Shown here: piece after piece, positions 1-8,463 of the stretch
How the letters are laid out: the number at the start of each line of letters is the position of its first letter
Numbering within the stretch: the first letter of the stretch is position 1
From: Streptomyces niger
GTDB taxonomy: Bacteria; Actinomycetota; Actinomycetes; Streptomycetales; Streptomycetaceae
DNA length: 64,000 bases
Reading direction: 5' to 3'
NCBI RefSeq assembly: GCF_000718305.1
Contig: NZ_JOFQ01000003.1
Location: 1-64,000 of the forward strand
Translations under genes and position numbers: made by a program
The notes under the pieces: model-generated
Database searches by the model: none
What the model was told of the DNA's origin: nothing
The model's input: only the letters and a program-made list of their open reading frames with translations

Positions 1-2
1 AC

Positions 3-98
3 TTCCTGCACACCTACAACTACCATCGCTGCCACACCGCACTCGGAGGCCAGCCACCCATCACCCGCGTCAACAACCCTGCGGGTCAATACACCTAG
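3..98 (+). pseudogene. C-terminal fragment of an IS481-family transposase, cut by window edge
   Basis: The first bases read in frame as a 31-residue tail (FLHTYNYHRCHTALGG, then QPPITRVNN, ending QYT) before a TAG stop. The Y-N-x-x-R-x-H-x-A-L-G-G-x-P-P pattern is the characteristic end of the DDE integrase core of IS481/IS3-type transposases. Only this end is inside the window, so completeness cannot be judged. It lies directly at the left border of the metabolite cluster, consistent with insertion or transfer history there. Confidence 0.75.
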
Positions 99-102
99 GT
101 CG

Positions 103-230
103 TGTCCGCAAAGTCCCGTCCGGCCCGCGACGCCTGGCACTTCCCCAAGCTCTCGGCTTCGCCCGAGCAGGGGGACCCCCATGACGCCGCGGGCCCCGCC
201 CTCCGGGCGGACGACGGGACTTTGCGGACA
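103..230. repeat. MITE-like element with 18-bp perfect terminal inverted repeats
   Basis: An 18-bp arm at 103-120 (TGTCCGCAAAGTCCCGTC) is repeated exactly, inverted, at 213-230; one further base pair (102/231) also matches. The about 92-bp interior holds no plausible gene but contains a short hairpin-prone stretch (CTCTCGGCTTCGCCCGAG) followed by a GGGGGACCCCC palindrome, of the kind scattered through Streptomyces intergenic DNA (from memory, not searched). No clear target-site duplication is visible. It sits between the transposase remnant and the first cluster gene. Confidence 0.6.
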
Positions 231-307
231 CTCCCCGGCGCACCCCGGTCGGCCCACCGCGCGCGTCGCGGCGCGTGGGCCAGGTGCCCGGGCCGCACGC
301 GCCGCGG

Positions 308-1024
308 TCAGGCGTCGTGGAAGACCAGGCCGAGAGTGTGGCGGTGGCCCGAGCGCACGACGCTCACGCCGTGCCGCATGGCGCCCGCACGCCAGCCGCG
401 GCTGCCGGGGACCGGGCGTTCCCGCGTGGTGAAGATCAGTCCGTGGCCCTGCGGCACGACGGTGGCGGTGCCCCGGGACTGGGCGCGGGCGCGCTGCTCC
501 ACCATGAGGAACTCCCCGCCGGTGTAGTCGGTCCCGTGGTCGTCGAGGCCGACCACCACCTGGAGCGGGAAGACCAGATCGCCGAAGACGTCGCGGTGCA
601 GCGCGTTCCAGTCGCCCACTTCGTAGCGCAGCAGGATCTGCGCCGACCGGTCCTGCCCGGCCTCGTGGCAGCGGTCGAGCCACTCGTCCAGGGAGTCGGG
701 CCACGGCGCGGGCCGGCCGAGCCGCTCGGCCCAGTCGCGGGCGATGGGCAGCAGACGGGGGTAGAGCGCGGCCCGCAGCTCGGCGACGGGCTCGGGCAGG
801 TCGTGGGTGAAGTACCGATACTGGCCGGAGCCGAAGCGGTGGCGGGCCATGTCGACGGTGGTGCGGAACAGCTCGGGCTTGCCGTAAAGGGCGGCGATCT
901 CGTGGCACTGCTCGGTGCTGAGCAGGCGCGGGGTGAGCGCGCTGCCGAGGGCATCGAGCTCGTCGGTGATCGCCTTCCAGTCGGCGGCGGCCAGCCGGTC
1001 GGTGGCGCTGGTGGCAGTGGGCAT
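308..1024 (-). CDS. 2-oxoglutarate/Fe(II)-dependent oxygenase family protein
   Basis: The protein has 238 residues. The C-terminal half carries a double-stranded beta-helix signature: H143-x-D145 in ALHRDVFGD, then H218 in AMRHGV and R228 ten residues later, the usual Fe(II) triad and 2-oxoglutarate arginine spacing. The substrate is unknown. It is the last gene of a leftward group (BBE-type oxidase, FAD monooxygenase, this gene; 26 bp from the preceding gene). It could tailor the cluster product by hydroxylation. Alternatively, because the cluster also carries alkylation-repair genes, it could be a damage-handling oxygenase, but it is not a clear AlkB. Start chosen at ATG 1024, directly before a MPTATSATDR N-terminus. 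The family is solid; the role is open. Confidence 0.75.
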   Translation of the reverse strand: MPTATSATDRLAAADWKAITDELDALGSALTPRLLSTEQCHEIAALYGKPELFRTTVDMARHRFGSGQYRYFTHDLPEPVAELRAALYPRLLPIARDWAERLGRPAPWPDSLDEWLDRCHEAGQDRSAQILLRYEVGDWNALHRDVFGDLVFPLQVVVGLDDHGTDYTGGEFLMVEQRARAQSRGTATVVPQGHGLIFTTRERPVPGSRGWRAGAMRHGVSVVRSGHRHTLGLVFHDA

Positions 1025-1050
1025 GGTGGTCCTCGTGCGGGTGCGGGCGG

Positions 1051-2574
1051 TCAGGTACGGGGCGCGCCGAACCAGCGGCGCAGTGCGGTACGGAGTGCCG
1101 CGGCATCGTCCGGACCGCCGTATGCGGACCAGGCGGCGTAGCCGTCGGGGCGCAGCAGGACGGCCGCGACGGCGGGCGGCTCGGCGGTGACGGCGTGCAG
1201 GACGTCGACCCGGTCGGCCCACGGCCCGGCCGCGGTGGCATCGAACGCCTCGTCCAGGACGACCAGGGTCGGGCGGCCGGACATCAGGAGGCCGGCGAGC
1301 GTGGTGCGGCCGTGCGCGGTCTTGACGTCGAGGTCGGGCACGAAGCCGCCCGCCACCGGATCCCCGGGCGCCCCCAGGTCGTACCGGACGGCGGTGCCGG
1401 TGACGACGGCGCTCAGGTGCGCGTTGACCTCTTCGAGGCCCAGCAGATCGGTGACCAGGTCGCGCAGGGCGTCCATGCGCGGATCCGGGTCCATGAGGGC
1501 GACCTGGGCGCGTACGTTGTGCAGCACGGCGGCGGCGACCGGATGGCGCTCCGCCTGATAGGTGTCGAGCAGGCCCGGTGGGGCCCAGCCGCGGATGTCG
1601 GCGGCCAGTTTCCAGCCCAGGTTCATGGCGTCCTGGAGGCCGAGGTTGACGCCGTGGCCGCCGGCCGGGAAGTGGACGTGTGCCGCGTCGCCCGCGAGCA
1701 GCACCCGGCCGCTGCGGTAGGACTCGGCCTGGAGCGCGGCATCGCTGAAGCGGGTCAGCCAGCGCGGATCGGCCATGGGCACGGGCCGGCCGCAGATCCG
1801 CGCGAACTCCGACCGCAGCTCGTCGAGGGTGACGGGGGAGTGCCGGTCGGGGTGCGGGCCGCGGTAGTCGTAGGTGCAGACGCGGCTGTGGCCGTACGGG
1901 TCGAGCCACACCAGGGTCCAGCCGCGCGGGGTGCGCTGCCAGCCGGCGGGCGCGTCCGCGGGGTCGAGCAGGCGGACCTCGCCGATCAGCGCGGAGACGC
2001 CGGCCGGGGTGCCGGTGAACGGTATGCCGGCCAGCCCGCGGACGACACTGCGGGCGCCGTCCGCGCCGACGGCCCAGCGCGCGGTGAGGGTGCGCGGTCC
2101 GTCGGCGGTGTCCGCGGTCAGCCGTACGTGCCCGGCGTGCTGGTCGAGCCCGGTGACCTCGTGGCCGCGGCGGATGTCGGCGCCCAGTGCGGCGGCCCGC
2201 TCGGCGAAGACCTCCTGGGCCCAGGCCTGCGGGCTGCCGATGATGACCGGGCCCTCGTCGACGACGGGGGCGAGGTCGAGGCCCCAGATGCCGGCGAAGT
2301 GGAAGCGGACGGGGCCGCTGACCGTGCGCGGCGCCGGGCGGCCGGGCTGCGCGGCCCGGAGCAGCCCGCGGCGGTGCAGGGTGTGGGCGGTACGCGCGTG
2401 CAGGGTGCCGGCCTTGGACTCGCCCGACGGCGTCGCGAGCCGCTCCAGCACGGTGACCCGTACGCCCTGCAGGGCCAGCTCGTGGGCCAGCAGCATGCCG
2501 ACCGGGCCGCCGCCGACCACGGCGACGTCCGTGTCCGTGTCCGTGCCCGGATCGGGGACGTTCCGGTGGACCAT
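1051..2574 (-). CDS. PHBH/aromatic-polyketide-type FAD monooxygenase
   Basis: A 507-residue class A flavoprotein hydroxylase. The GGGPVGMLLA dinucleotide-binding loop begins near residue 21, a DG motif (GADGARSVVR) lies mid-protein, and the GD motif is intact (LLAGDAAHVHFPAGGHGVN). A C-terminal thioredoxin-like extension ending near AWSAYGG resembles the polyketide-type hydroxylases. It is expected to use NAD(P)H and O2 to hydroxylate a phenolic substrate in the cytoplasm. It is transcribed leftward behind a BBE-type oxidase (96-bp gap) and before the 2OG oxygenase. It is the least similar of the three FAD monooxygenases in the cluster. Substrate position cannot be deduced. Confidence 0.85.
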   Translation of the reverse strand: MVHRNVPDPGTDTDTDVAVVGGGPVGMLLAHELALQGVRVTVLERLATPSGESKAGTLHARTAHTLHRRGLLRAAQPGRPAPRTVSGPVRFHFAGIWGLDLAPVVDEGPVIIGSPQAWAQEVFAERAAALGADIRRGHEVTGLDQHAGHVRLTADTADGPRTLTARWAVGADGARSVVRGLAGIPFTGTPAGVSALIGEVRLLDPADAPAGWQRTPRGWTLVWLDPYGHSRVCTYDYRGPHPDRHSPVTLDELRSEFARICGRPVPMADPRWLTRFSDAALQAESYRSGRVLLAGDAAHVHFPAGGHGVNLGLQDAMNLGWKLAADIRGWAPPGLLDTYQAERHPVAAAVLHNVRAQVALMDPDPRMDALRDLVTDLLGLEEVNAHLSAVVTGTAVRYDLGAPGDPVAGGFVPDLDVKTAHGRTTLAGLLMSGRPTLVVLDEAFDATAAGPWADRVDVLHAVTAEPPAVAAVLLRPDGYAAWSAYGGPDDAAALRTALRRWFGAPRT

Positions 2575-2670
2575 GGCACTCCTCGCGGTGGCGGACGCGT
2601 CGCGCGGCCGTACGGACGCACACCACGGGAACCCCGCCAGCGCCCGAACGGTTGCATCCGGGCCCGCCCG

Positions 2671-4251
2671 CTACGCCCCCGGCAGGGTCACCGACTGGCT
2701 GTGGCGGAAGACGTCGCCCGGGTCGTACGCCTGCTTGACCCGCTGGAGACGGGCGTAGTTGTCCTTGTAGTAGAGCGTGTGCCAGGGGACCCCGGAGGTG
2801 TTGAAAGCGGGGTCGCTGAGGTCGATGTCCGCGTAGTTCAGGAAGCAGCCGTCGGTGACGTCGTCGGGTACCGGAACGCCACCGGTCGCCGCGTACATGC
2901 CGTGGTAGAACTCGCGGATCCAGGCCAGGCTGTCCGCCTCCGCGGAGTCGTCGGTCCACCAGATCATCCACGCGGCCTTGAACGCGGCGTCGCGGTGCGG
3001 GAAGGCGGTGGCCGCGGGGCCGACCGCGGAGACCTGCCCGCCGAAGGAGCTGAGCATCACCGAGGCGCTGGGGTTGCCGAGATCGCGGCGGGTCAGGTGC
3101 TGGTGGAGCGCTGTCAGGTGGTCCTCGGGGAAGCCGGCCTTCATGTAGGCGGACTTGAAGTCGCCCTTCTGCGTGGGGTTGTTGGCGTCGGCGTTGGCGG
3201 TGCCGAAGTAGCGGGTGGCCTCCAGCCAGGGCATCCGGCGCGGCTCGGCGAGGTCCGGCATGGCGGCGAACTCGCCGAGCGTGGTGGTGGCGGGCCGGTG
3301 CGGCACGTCGACCCCGTCGGTGACGGCCCGCAGGAAGCCGTCCAGCAGCTCCCGGGCGTGCGGCACGGTCGCGTCGACCTGGGTCACCAGGCCGATCGCC
3401 CCGTTGGAGACGTGGTTGAGCGAGAAGAGGCTGCACACGGCCGCTTCGGGGCTGCCGGGAGCGCGGTGCCGGGCGTGCCAGTCGCCGTAGTTGCGCACCA
3501 GGCGGGTGAAGGTCTCCTCGGTGAGCGACTCCCACGGCCACGACACCGCCGACAGCAGGACCTCGGCCGGGGGCCGGGGCAGCAGCTCGGCCGGATCGGC
3601 CCCGTCGGCGTGCGGTGAGCGGAACCAGTAGCGGGTGACGACACCGAAGTTGCCGCCACCGCCGCCGGTGTGCGCCCACCACAGGTCGCGGTGCGGATCG
3701 TGCCGCGCGCGGCTGGCGAAGACCTCCCGGACCGAGCCGTCGGCGCCCACGACGACCACCTCGACCGCGTACAGATGGTCGATGATCAGTCCGTCACGGC
3801 GGCAGAGCATGCCCCAGCCGCCGCCGCTGACGTGCCCGCCGGCGCCGACCTGGTAGCAGGTGCCGCCGGGCACGGTGACGCCCCACGTGCGGTACAGCGC
3901 CTCGTACACGCCGAGCAGCTGGGCGCCGGGCTCGACGCCGAAGGCGCGGTGGCGCGGGTCGTAGTGGACCTGGTTCATCAGGCTCATGTCGAGGACGACG
4001 TCGACGTCCGGGTGGAAGGTGAACTCCTCCCAGCAGTGCCCGCCGCTGCGCACCGTCAGGCGCTTGCCCTCGCGCACCGCCCGCCGGACGACGTCGGCGG
4101 CCTGGGCGCCGGTCCGGACGAGATGGACCGCCTCCGGTGCGGAGACGTACCGCTGGTTCCAGCCGCGCACCAGGTCCGGATAGCGCCTGTCGGCCGGGGT
4201 GACGACTACGGGAGCCGGGGCGGGGCCGTTGCCGGCGGGGCCGTGCTGCAT
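2671..4251 (-). CDS. BBE-type bicovalent FAD-linked oxidase (copy 1)
   Basis: A 526-residue protein of the FAD_binding_4 plus BBE-domain type. Both covalent flavin anchors are visible: H72 in RSGGHCWEEF (8-alpha-histidyl) and C132 in PGGTCYQVGAGGH (6-S-cysteinyl). A GGGGGNFGVVTRYWF segment follows, and the C-terminal BBE segment is WHTLYYKDNYARLQRVK. Such enzymes oxidise alcohols, phenols or C-N bonds with O2, giving H2O2. No secretion signal is evident. It is the first gene of a leftward group and is divergent from the 3,4-AHBA genes across 4252-4541, so a shared control region is likely. It aligns along its whole length with the second copy at 11.5-13.1 kb, indicating duplication. Confidence 0.85.
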   Translation of the reverse strand: MQHGPAGNGPAPAPVVVTPADRRYPDLVRGWNQRYVSAPEAVHLVRTGAQAADVVRRAVREGKRLTVRSGGHCWEEFTFHPDVDVVLDMSLMNQVHYDPRHRAFGVEPGAQLLGVYEALYRTWGVTVPGGTCYQVGAGGHVSGGGWGMLCRRDGLIIDHLYAVEVVVVGADGSVREVFASRARHDPHRDLWWAHTGGGGGNFGVVTRYWFRSPHADGADPAELLPRPPAEVLLSAVSWPWESLTEETFTRLVRNYGDWHARHRAPGSPEAAVCSLFSLNHVSNGAIGLVTQVDATVPHARELLDGFLRAVTDGVDVPHRPATTTLGEFAAMPDLAEPRRMPWLEATRYFGTANADANNPTQKGDFKSAYMKAGFPEDHLTALHQHLTRRDLGNPSASVMLSSFGGQVSAVGPAATAFPHRDAAFKAAWMIWWTDDSAEADSLAWIREFYHGMYAATGGVPVPDDVTDGCFLNYADIDLSDPAFNTSGVPWHTLYYKDNYARLQRVKQAYDPGDVFRHSQSVTLPGA

Positions 4252-4541
4252 GGGAGGTGGCCTTTCGGTGCGGGGCGGGGGACACCGGCGACGCTAGCGG
4301 CGGGCCACCGCGCCACTCGTCCTGTTTGTTGCGGTACTTCGCCCGGCGGCCGCCCGCGGGCCCGGTCCGGACGGCTTGGCTCGATTCTTCAGCGGCGGTT
4401 GCCACAGTGGCGCCATGAAACCGATCCGCCGCCTTGGCGGGCCGCATCGGCGACGGGGTGCGACGGGTTCGCCGTCCCGCCGTGCCGCGGCCGGCCGCCA
4501 CCGGCGGCTCCGACTGGAACAAGAGGTGGGTCTTGTCCAAC
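4252..4541. promoter_or_regulatory. Divergent intergenic region between BBE oxidase and 3,4-AHBA genes
   Basis: This 290-bp gap separates two divergently transcribed gene sets and must hold both promoters. I could not identify a convincing -35/-10 pair or SARP repeat. A GAGGTGGG Shine-Dalgarno-like stretch lies at 4523-4530 ahead of the aldolase start. No coding sequence is supported here. Confidence 0.4.
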
Positions 4542-5348
4542 ATGCCGCTGAGCGGCAAGGCGCTGCGCCTTGCGCGCCTGTCCCGGCCCGGTGACGGCCG
4601 CTACCTGTTCGTGCCGCTCGACCACTCCGTGTCGGACGGCCCCATCGCCTCGGCCGCCGGCTTCACCCAACTGGTGCGGGACATCGCCGACGGCGGAGCC
4701 GACGCGATCGTGGTGCACAAGGGCCGGGCCCGGCAGGTGCTGCCGGCCGCGCTGACCCACTGCGCACTCGTGGTGCACCTCAGCGCCAGCACCGTACACG
4801 CCCCGGACACCGACGCGAAGGTGCTCGTCGGCGACGTCGAGGACGCCGTGCGCGTCGGCGCCGACGCCGTGAGCGTGCATGTGAACATCGGCTCCGACAC
4901 CGAGGCGACGCAGCTGGCCGACCTCGGGACGGTGGCAGCCGCCTGCGAACGCTGGGGGATGCCGCTGATGGCGATGATCTATCCGCGCGGGCCACGGGTC
5001 GACGACCCCACCCGGCCGGAGCTCCTCGCCCACGTGGTGGGCATCGCCATGGACCTCGGGGTCGACATCGTCAAGACGGTGCTCGCCTCTCCGTCGGAGC
5101 GGATGGCCGAGGTGGTGGCGAGTTCCCCGCTGCCGGTCGTCGTGGCCGGCGGCGGCGGTGCCGACCAGAGCCTGTTCGACTTCGCCACGTCCGCACTGGC
5201 CGCAGGGTGCCGGGGCCTGGCCGTCGGGCGGCGCGTCTTCACCAGCCCCGACCCCCGGCAAGCCGTACGCGAGCTGTCCGCAATCGTCCATGGCCGCCAG
5301 GTCCCTCCCGGTCCGGCGGCGTCTCTCGAAGTGGCAGGAGCATTGTGA
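4542..5348 (+). CDS. griI: GriI-type aldolase (3,4-AHBA biosynthesis, step 1)
   Basis: A 268-residue DhnA/class I aldolase-family protein. GriI of the grixazone pathway condenses aspartate semialdehyde with dihydroxyacetone phosphate to the C7 precursor of 3-amino-4-hydroxybenzoate. Residues expected for the family are present: D27 in VPLDHSVSDGP, Y147 in MAMIYPRGP and the Schiff-base lysine K178 in DIVKTVLASPSE, followed by the VVVAGGGG phosphate-binding loop. The stop overlaps the next gene by GTGA, so the two are translationally coupled. The start is ambiguous: ATG 4542 is used, but TTG 4533 lies 6 bp after GAGG and would add three residues. Together with its neighbour it makes the aminophenol core of the cluster product. 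Confidence 0.92.
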   Translation: MPLSGKALRLARLSRPGDGRYLFVPLDHSVSDGPIASAAGFTQLVRDIADGGADAIVVHKGRARQVLPAALTHCALVVHLSASTVHAPDTDAKVLVGDVEDAVRVGADAVSVHVNIGSDTEATQLADLGTVAAACERWGMPLMAMIYPRGPRVDDPTRPELLAHVVGIAMDLGVDIVKTVLASPSERMAEVVASSPLPVVVAGGGGADQSLFDFATSALAAGCRGLAVGRRVFTSPDPRQAVRELSAIVHGRQVPPGPAASLEVAGAL

Positions 5349-6451
5349 AATTCGCCTGGATCGACCTTCGTTCCGTTCCTTCCGAGCACCGTACGGCCGT
5401 GATCGACGCGGCCGTGCACGCCCGGGTCCACGCGATCGTCGACAGTGACGCCGAGACGCTCGCCCTCCTCCCCAACACGGTCCGCCGCGTGCTGGCCGGC
5501 GCCCCGCACCCCGGGGACGAGCACGCCGACCTGGTGGTCCTGGAGACGGTCGGCGACACCGACGCGCTCGGGGCGCTGGAGGGCCGGCACCGCGACGGCC
5601 TGAAGGACGCCGCGGCGCTGGTGCACGTCACCGACGACCGGACGCTGCGCCTGGCGTGCGACGCCGCCCGTGCGCTGCCGTTCACCGTGGTGGAGTTCAA
5701 GGACCCGACGAAGATCCCGCTGGAGATCGTCATCGCGGCGGCCGACAGCTCGCCGGGCGACCTGGTGTGCCGGGCCGACAGCATCGAGGAGGCCCAGATC
5801 ATCGTCGACGTCCTGGAGAAGGGCTCCGAGGGCGTGCTGCTGGCCCCGAAGGACGCCGGGGAGGTGTTCGCGCTGGTGGAGATGTTGCGTACCACCACTC
5901 CCGACCTCAAGCTGCAGACGCTGCGGGTGATGTCGACCGAGCACCTGGGGCTGGGCGACCGGGTCTGCATCGACACCTGCACCCACTTCGAGCAGGACGA
6001 GGGCATGCTCGTGGGCAGTTACGCGCACGGGTTCATCCTGTGCGTGAGCGAGACGCACCCGCTGCCGTACATGCCGACGCGGCCGTTCCGCATCAACGCC
6101 GGCGCGCTGCACTCCTACGTCCTCGGTGCCGAGAACCGCACCAACTACCTCAGCGAGCTCAAAGCCGGCAGCCCGGTGCTCGCGGTGGGCGCCGACGGGC
6201 GGACCCGGCGGATCGTGACGGGCCGGATCAAGCTCGAATCGCGTCCCCTGCTCGGCATCAACGCCGTCGCCGAGGACGGCACCCCGGTCAACCTGATCGT
6301 GCAGGACGACTGGCACGTGCGGGTACTCGGGCCCGGCGCGAGCGTGCTCAACGTGACGGAGCTGAAGCGGGGCGACGAGGTGCTCGGGCACATCGCCACC
6401 GACAAGCGCCATGTGGGCTGGCCCGTCGGCGAGTTCTGCGTGGAGAAGTAG
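5345..6451 (+). CDS. griH: GriH-type 3-dehydroquinate-synthase-II homologue (3,4-AHBA synthase)
   Basis: A 368-residue protein of the archaeal-type 3-dehydroquinate synthase II family, starting VKFAWIDLRS. GriH cyclises and aromatises the GriI product to 3-amino-4-hydroxybenzoate. Conserved stretches visible include VVEFKDPTKIPLE, GLGDRVCIDTC and GMLVGSYAHGF. The GTG start is fixed by the GTGA overlap with the aldolase stop and by AGGAG just upstream. The griI-griH pair occurs in 3,4-AHBA pathways (grixazone, manumycin-type, cremeomycin), and two adjacent coupled genes are strong evidence that 3,4-AHBA is the precursor here. A regulator gene follows 72 bp downstream on the same strand. Confidence 0.93.
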   Translation: MKFAWIDLRSVPSEHRTAVIDAAVHARVHAIVDSDAETLALLPNTVRRVLAGAPHPGDEHADLVVLETVGDTDALGALEGRHRDGLKDAAALVHVTDDRTLRLACDAARALPFTVVEFKDPTKIPLEIVIAAADSSPGDLVCRADSIEEAQIIVDVLEKGSEGVLLAPKDAGEVFALVEMLRTTTPDLKLQTLRVMSTEHLGLGDRVCIDTCTHFEQDEGMLVGSYAHGFILCVSETHPLPYMPTRPFRINAGALHSYVLGAENRTNYLSELKAGSPVLAVGADGRTRRIVTGRIKLESRPLLGINAVAEDGTPVNLIVQDDWHVRVLGPGASVLNVTELKRGDEVLGHIATDKRHVGWPVGEFCVEK

Positions 6452-6523
6452 CGGCTGCGCGGGCCGGGGCCGTCCCGCCGGTGCGGTACGGCCCCGGCCC
6501 TGCGCGGGGACGACGGGGGAGCG

Positions 6524-7783
6524 ATGAACGAGGAGCACGGGAACGAGGAGCGGCGGTGGCGCGCCGCCCGGACGGAACCGCACGAGCGGTACGCGGACGC
6601 GGTGATCCGGGCCTGCCACCTGATCGACGAGGCCGGGGAACCGCCGAGCCTGGACGACATCGCCCGCGCGGTGGGGTACAGCCGGTTCCACTTCCACCGG
6701 ATGTTCAAGGCACTGACCGGGGTGACCCCGCACGCCTACCTGGCGGCCGGGCGGGCCGAGCGGGTGCGGCAGGAGCTGGCGCGGGCCCGGCGGGTGTCCG
6801 ACGCGATCTACAGCTCGGGCTTCAACTCCAACGGCCACTTCTACGCCGCGTCCTCGGCGATGCTGGGGATGACGCCGAAGTCGTTCCGGGCCGGCGGGCA
6901 CGGCACGTCGATACGGTACGTGGTGGGCCGGAGCGCGCTGGGGCAGGTACTGGTGGCGACGACCGGCAGAGGGGTCTGCGCGGTCCTGCGGGGCGAGTCC
7001 GCGGGCGCGTTGTGCGAGCGGCTGGCCGAGCTGTTCCCGCGGGCCCGGCTGGTGCCCGCCGCGGACGGCCTCGCGGTGGCACTGAGCGACGCGCTCCGGG
7101 CGGCCGAACTGCCGCCCGCGGCGCGCGCACTGCTGCCGTACCACGTGCAGTTGCTGGCGCTGCAGGAGCGGGTCCGGCAGGAGCTGCGGAACCGGCCGGC
7201 GTGTGTGTGCGGCCGGTGTCAACGGCCCCGTGCGGGCGGCGGCTCCGGCACGGACTCCACCGTCTCCGCCACGGACTCGTACGCCGGGTCGGCTGCGGAC
7301 GCGGCCCGTGCGGTCGACCGCCGCACCGCCCACACCGCGGGCACGGCCGCCAGGCACACGAGCAACCCCGTGACGAAGGCGGCGGTGGGGCCGCGGTCCG
7401 CGACGGCCCGCCCGCCCACCAGGGCGCCCGCCGCGATGCCCAGGTTCACGGCCGCGGCCGGCAGGGTGGCGGCCAGGTCGCGGCCGGGCCCCGCCAGGAC
7501 CAGCACCAGCCGCTGCACCGACGGGACGAACCCGAAGCCCACCAGGCCCCACACCAGCAGCCCGAAGCCGGCGACCACCGGTACCCCGCCGGCCAGCACC
7601 AGCAGGGCGAGCGCGGCGACGAGCACGACGGCGCACGACAGGAGGGTGGTCGCGGCGCCCCGGTCGGCCGCCCGGCCGCCGCAGAGCACTCCCACCGCGG
7701 TGGCCGTGCCGTACATCAGCAGGAAGAGGCTGACCGGGGTGCCGGTGATCCCGGTACGGTCGGCCAGGAACGGCGTGACGTAG
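6524..7783 (+). CDS. Truncated Ada-type regulator: AraC domain plus broken MGMT domain
   Basis: An AraC-type helix-turn-helix domain spans about residues 25-125 (LDDIARAVGYSRFHFHRMFK; second HTH ending MTPKSFRAGG). It is followed by an Ada/MGMT N-terminal subdomain (IRYVVGRSALGQVLVATTGR, near 130-149) and the beginning of the alkyltransferase core (LQERVRQELRNRPA, near 213-226). Homology then stops. The PCHR active-site segment and the N-terminal Ada zinc domain are both absent. The frame stays open to 7783, but everything after about 7215 runs antisense through the exporter gene and looks spurious. So this is a damaged Ada whose catalytic half was lost at the junction with the exporter, or a stripped-down regulator. 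The ATG start follows a good GGGGGAG site. Confidence 0.7.
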   Translation: MNEEHGNEERRWRAARTEPHERYADAVIRACHLIDEAGEPPSLDDIARAVGYSRFHFHRMFKALTGVTPHAYLAAGRAERVRQELARARRVSDAIYSSGFNSNGHFYAASSAMLGMTPKSFRAGGHGTSIRYVVGRSALGQVLVATTGRGVCAVLRGESAGALCERLAELFPRARLVPAADGLAVALSDALRAAELPPAARALLPYHVQLLALQERVRQELRNRPACVCGRCQRPRAGGGSGTDSTVSATDSYAGSAADAARAVDRRTAHTAGTAARHTSNPVTKAAVGPRSATARPPTRAPAAMPRFTAAAGRVAARSRPGPARTSTSRCTDGTNPKPTRPHTSSPKPATTGTPPASTSRASAATSTTAHDRRVVAAPRSAARPPQSTPTAVAVPYISRKRLTGVPVIPVRSARNGVT

Positions 7784-8460
7784 GTGAACGCCGCGAACTG
7801 ACCACCCATCAGGAGTAATGCCACGCCGAGCACGGCCAGTACGCGCGGTGCCAGCGCATGCCGGGCCTGGGCGGCGAGCGGGGCCGGCCGGGTGGCGGCG
7901 ACCCGCGGCACGCACACCACGGCGAGCAGCAGCGCCAGCAGGCCGAGCGCGCCGATGGCGGCGAACGACACCCGCCAGCCCAGCCGCTGCCCGACGAGGG
8001 TGCCCAGGGGCACGCCGACGGCGGTGGCGACGGCGATGCCGCCGAAGACCGCGGCGAGGGCCCGGCCCATCCGTTCGGCCGGCACCAGCCGCGCGGCCAC
8101 GGCGAACGCCGCGCCCAGGAAGAGGCCCTGCAGCGCGCCGGTGCCCACGCGGGCGGCCAGCAGCGGGACGAAGCCGGAGGCGCGGGCGGCCGCCGCGTTG
8201 CCCACGACGTACCCGGCGAGCGAGAGCCACAGCAGTGTGCGGCGATCCAGCCGCACGGTCACCGCGGTGAGCAGCGGGCCACCGCAGCACATGCCCAGCG
8301 CGTACGCGGTGACCAGGCCGCCCGCGGTGGCGACGCCGACATGCAGGTCCTGGGCGGCGGGGCGGAGCACGCCGACCACGATCAGCTCCCCGCTGCCCAT
8401 GGCGAACGCGCCGAGGAAGAGGGAGAGCAGGGCGCAGCGGGTGCGGAGCACGGACGTCAT
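7219..8460 (-). CDS. MFS drug/metabolite exporter, DHA1 type (copy 1)
   Basis: A 413-residue integral membrane protein with about 12 hydrophobic segments. It starts with a first helix of the LSLFLGAFAMGSGELIVVGV type and shows an LDRRTLLWLS loop, as in AraJ/chloramphenicol-resistance-like DHA1 exporters. It is the third gene of the leftward flavin reductase, HpaB, MFS set (HpaB stop only 3 bp away), so product export is the natural role. A TTA leucine codon lies at 7816-7818 (complement), making translation bldA-dependent in Streptomyces. Its 3' end converges with the truncated Ada-type gene. Confidence 0.85.
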   Translation of the reverse strand: MTSVLRTRCALLSLFLGAFAMGSGELIVVGVLRPAAQDLHVGVATAGGLVTAYALGMCCGGPLLTAVTVRLDRRTLLWLSLAGYVVGNAAAARASGFVPLLAARVGTGALQGLFLGAAFAVAARLVPAERMGRALAAVFGGIAVATAVGVPLGTLVGQRLGWRVSFAAIGALGLLALLLAVVCVPRVAATRPAPLAAQARHALAPRVLAVLGVALLLMGGQFAAFTYVTPFLADRTGITGTPVSLFLLMYGTATAVGVLCGGRAADRGAATTLLSCAVVLVAALALLVLAGGVPVVAGFGLLVWGLVGFGFVPSVQRLVLVLAGPGRDLAATLPAAAVNLGIAAGALVGGRAVADRGPTAAFVTGLLVCLAAVPAVWAVRRSTARAASAADPAYESVAETVESVPEPPPARGR

Positions 8461-8463
8461 GCC

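Noticed and set aside
7216..7783. C-terminal 190 residues of the truncated Ada-type frame
   Set aside because: They run antisense through the exporter gene, have no homology pattern and a composition typical of GC shadows; the gene probably decays after about 7215.
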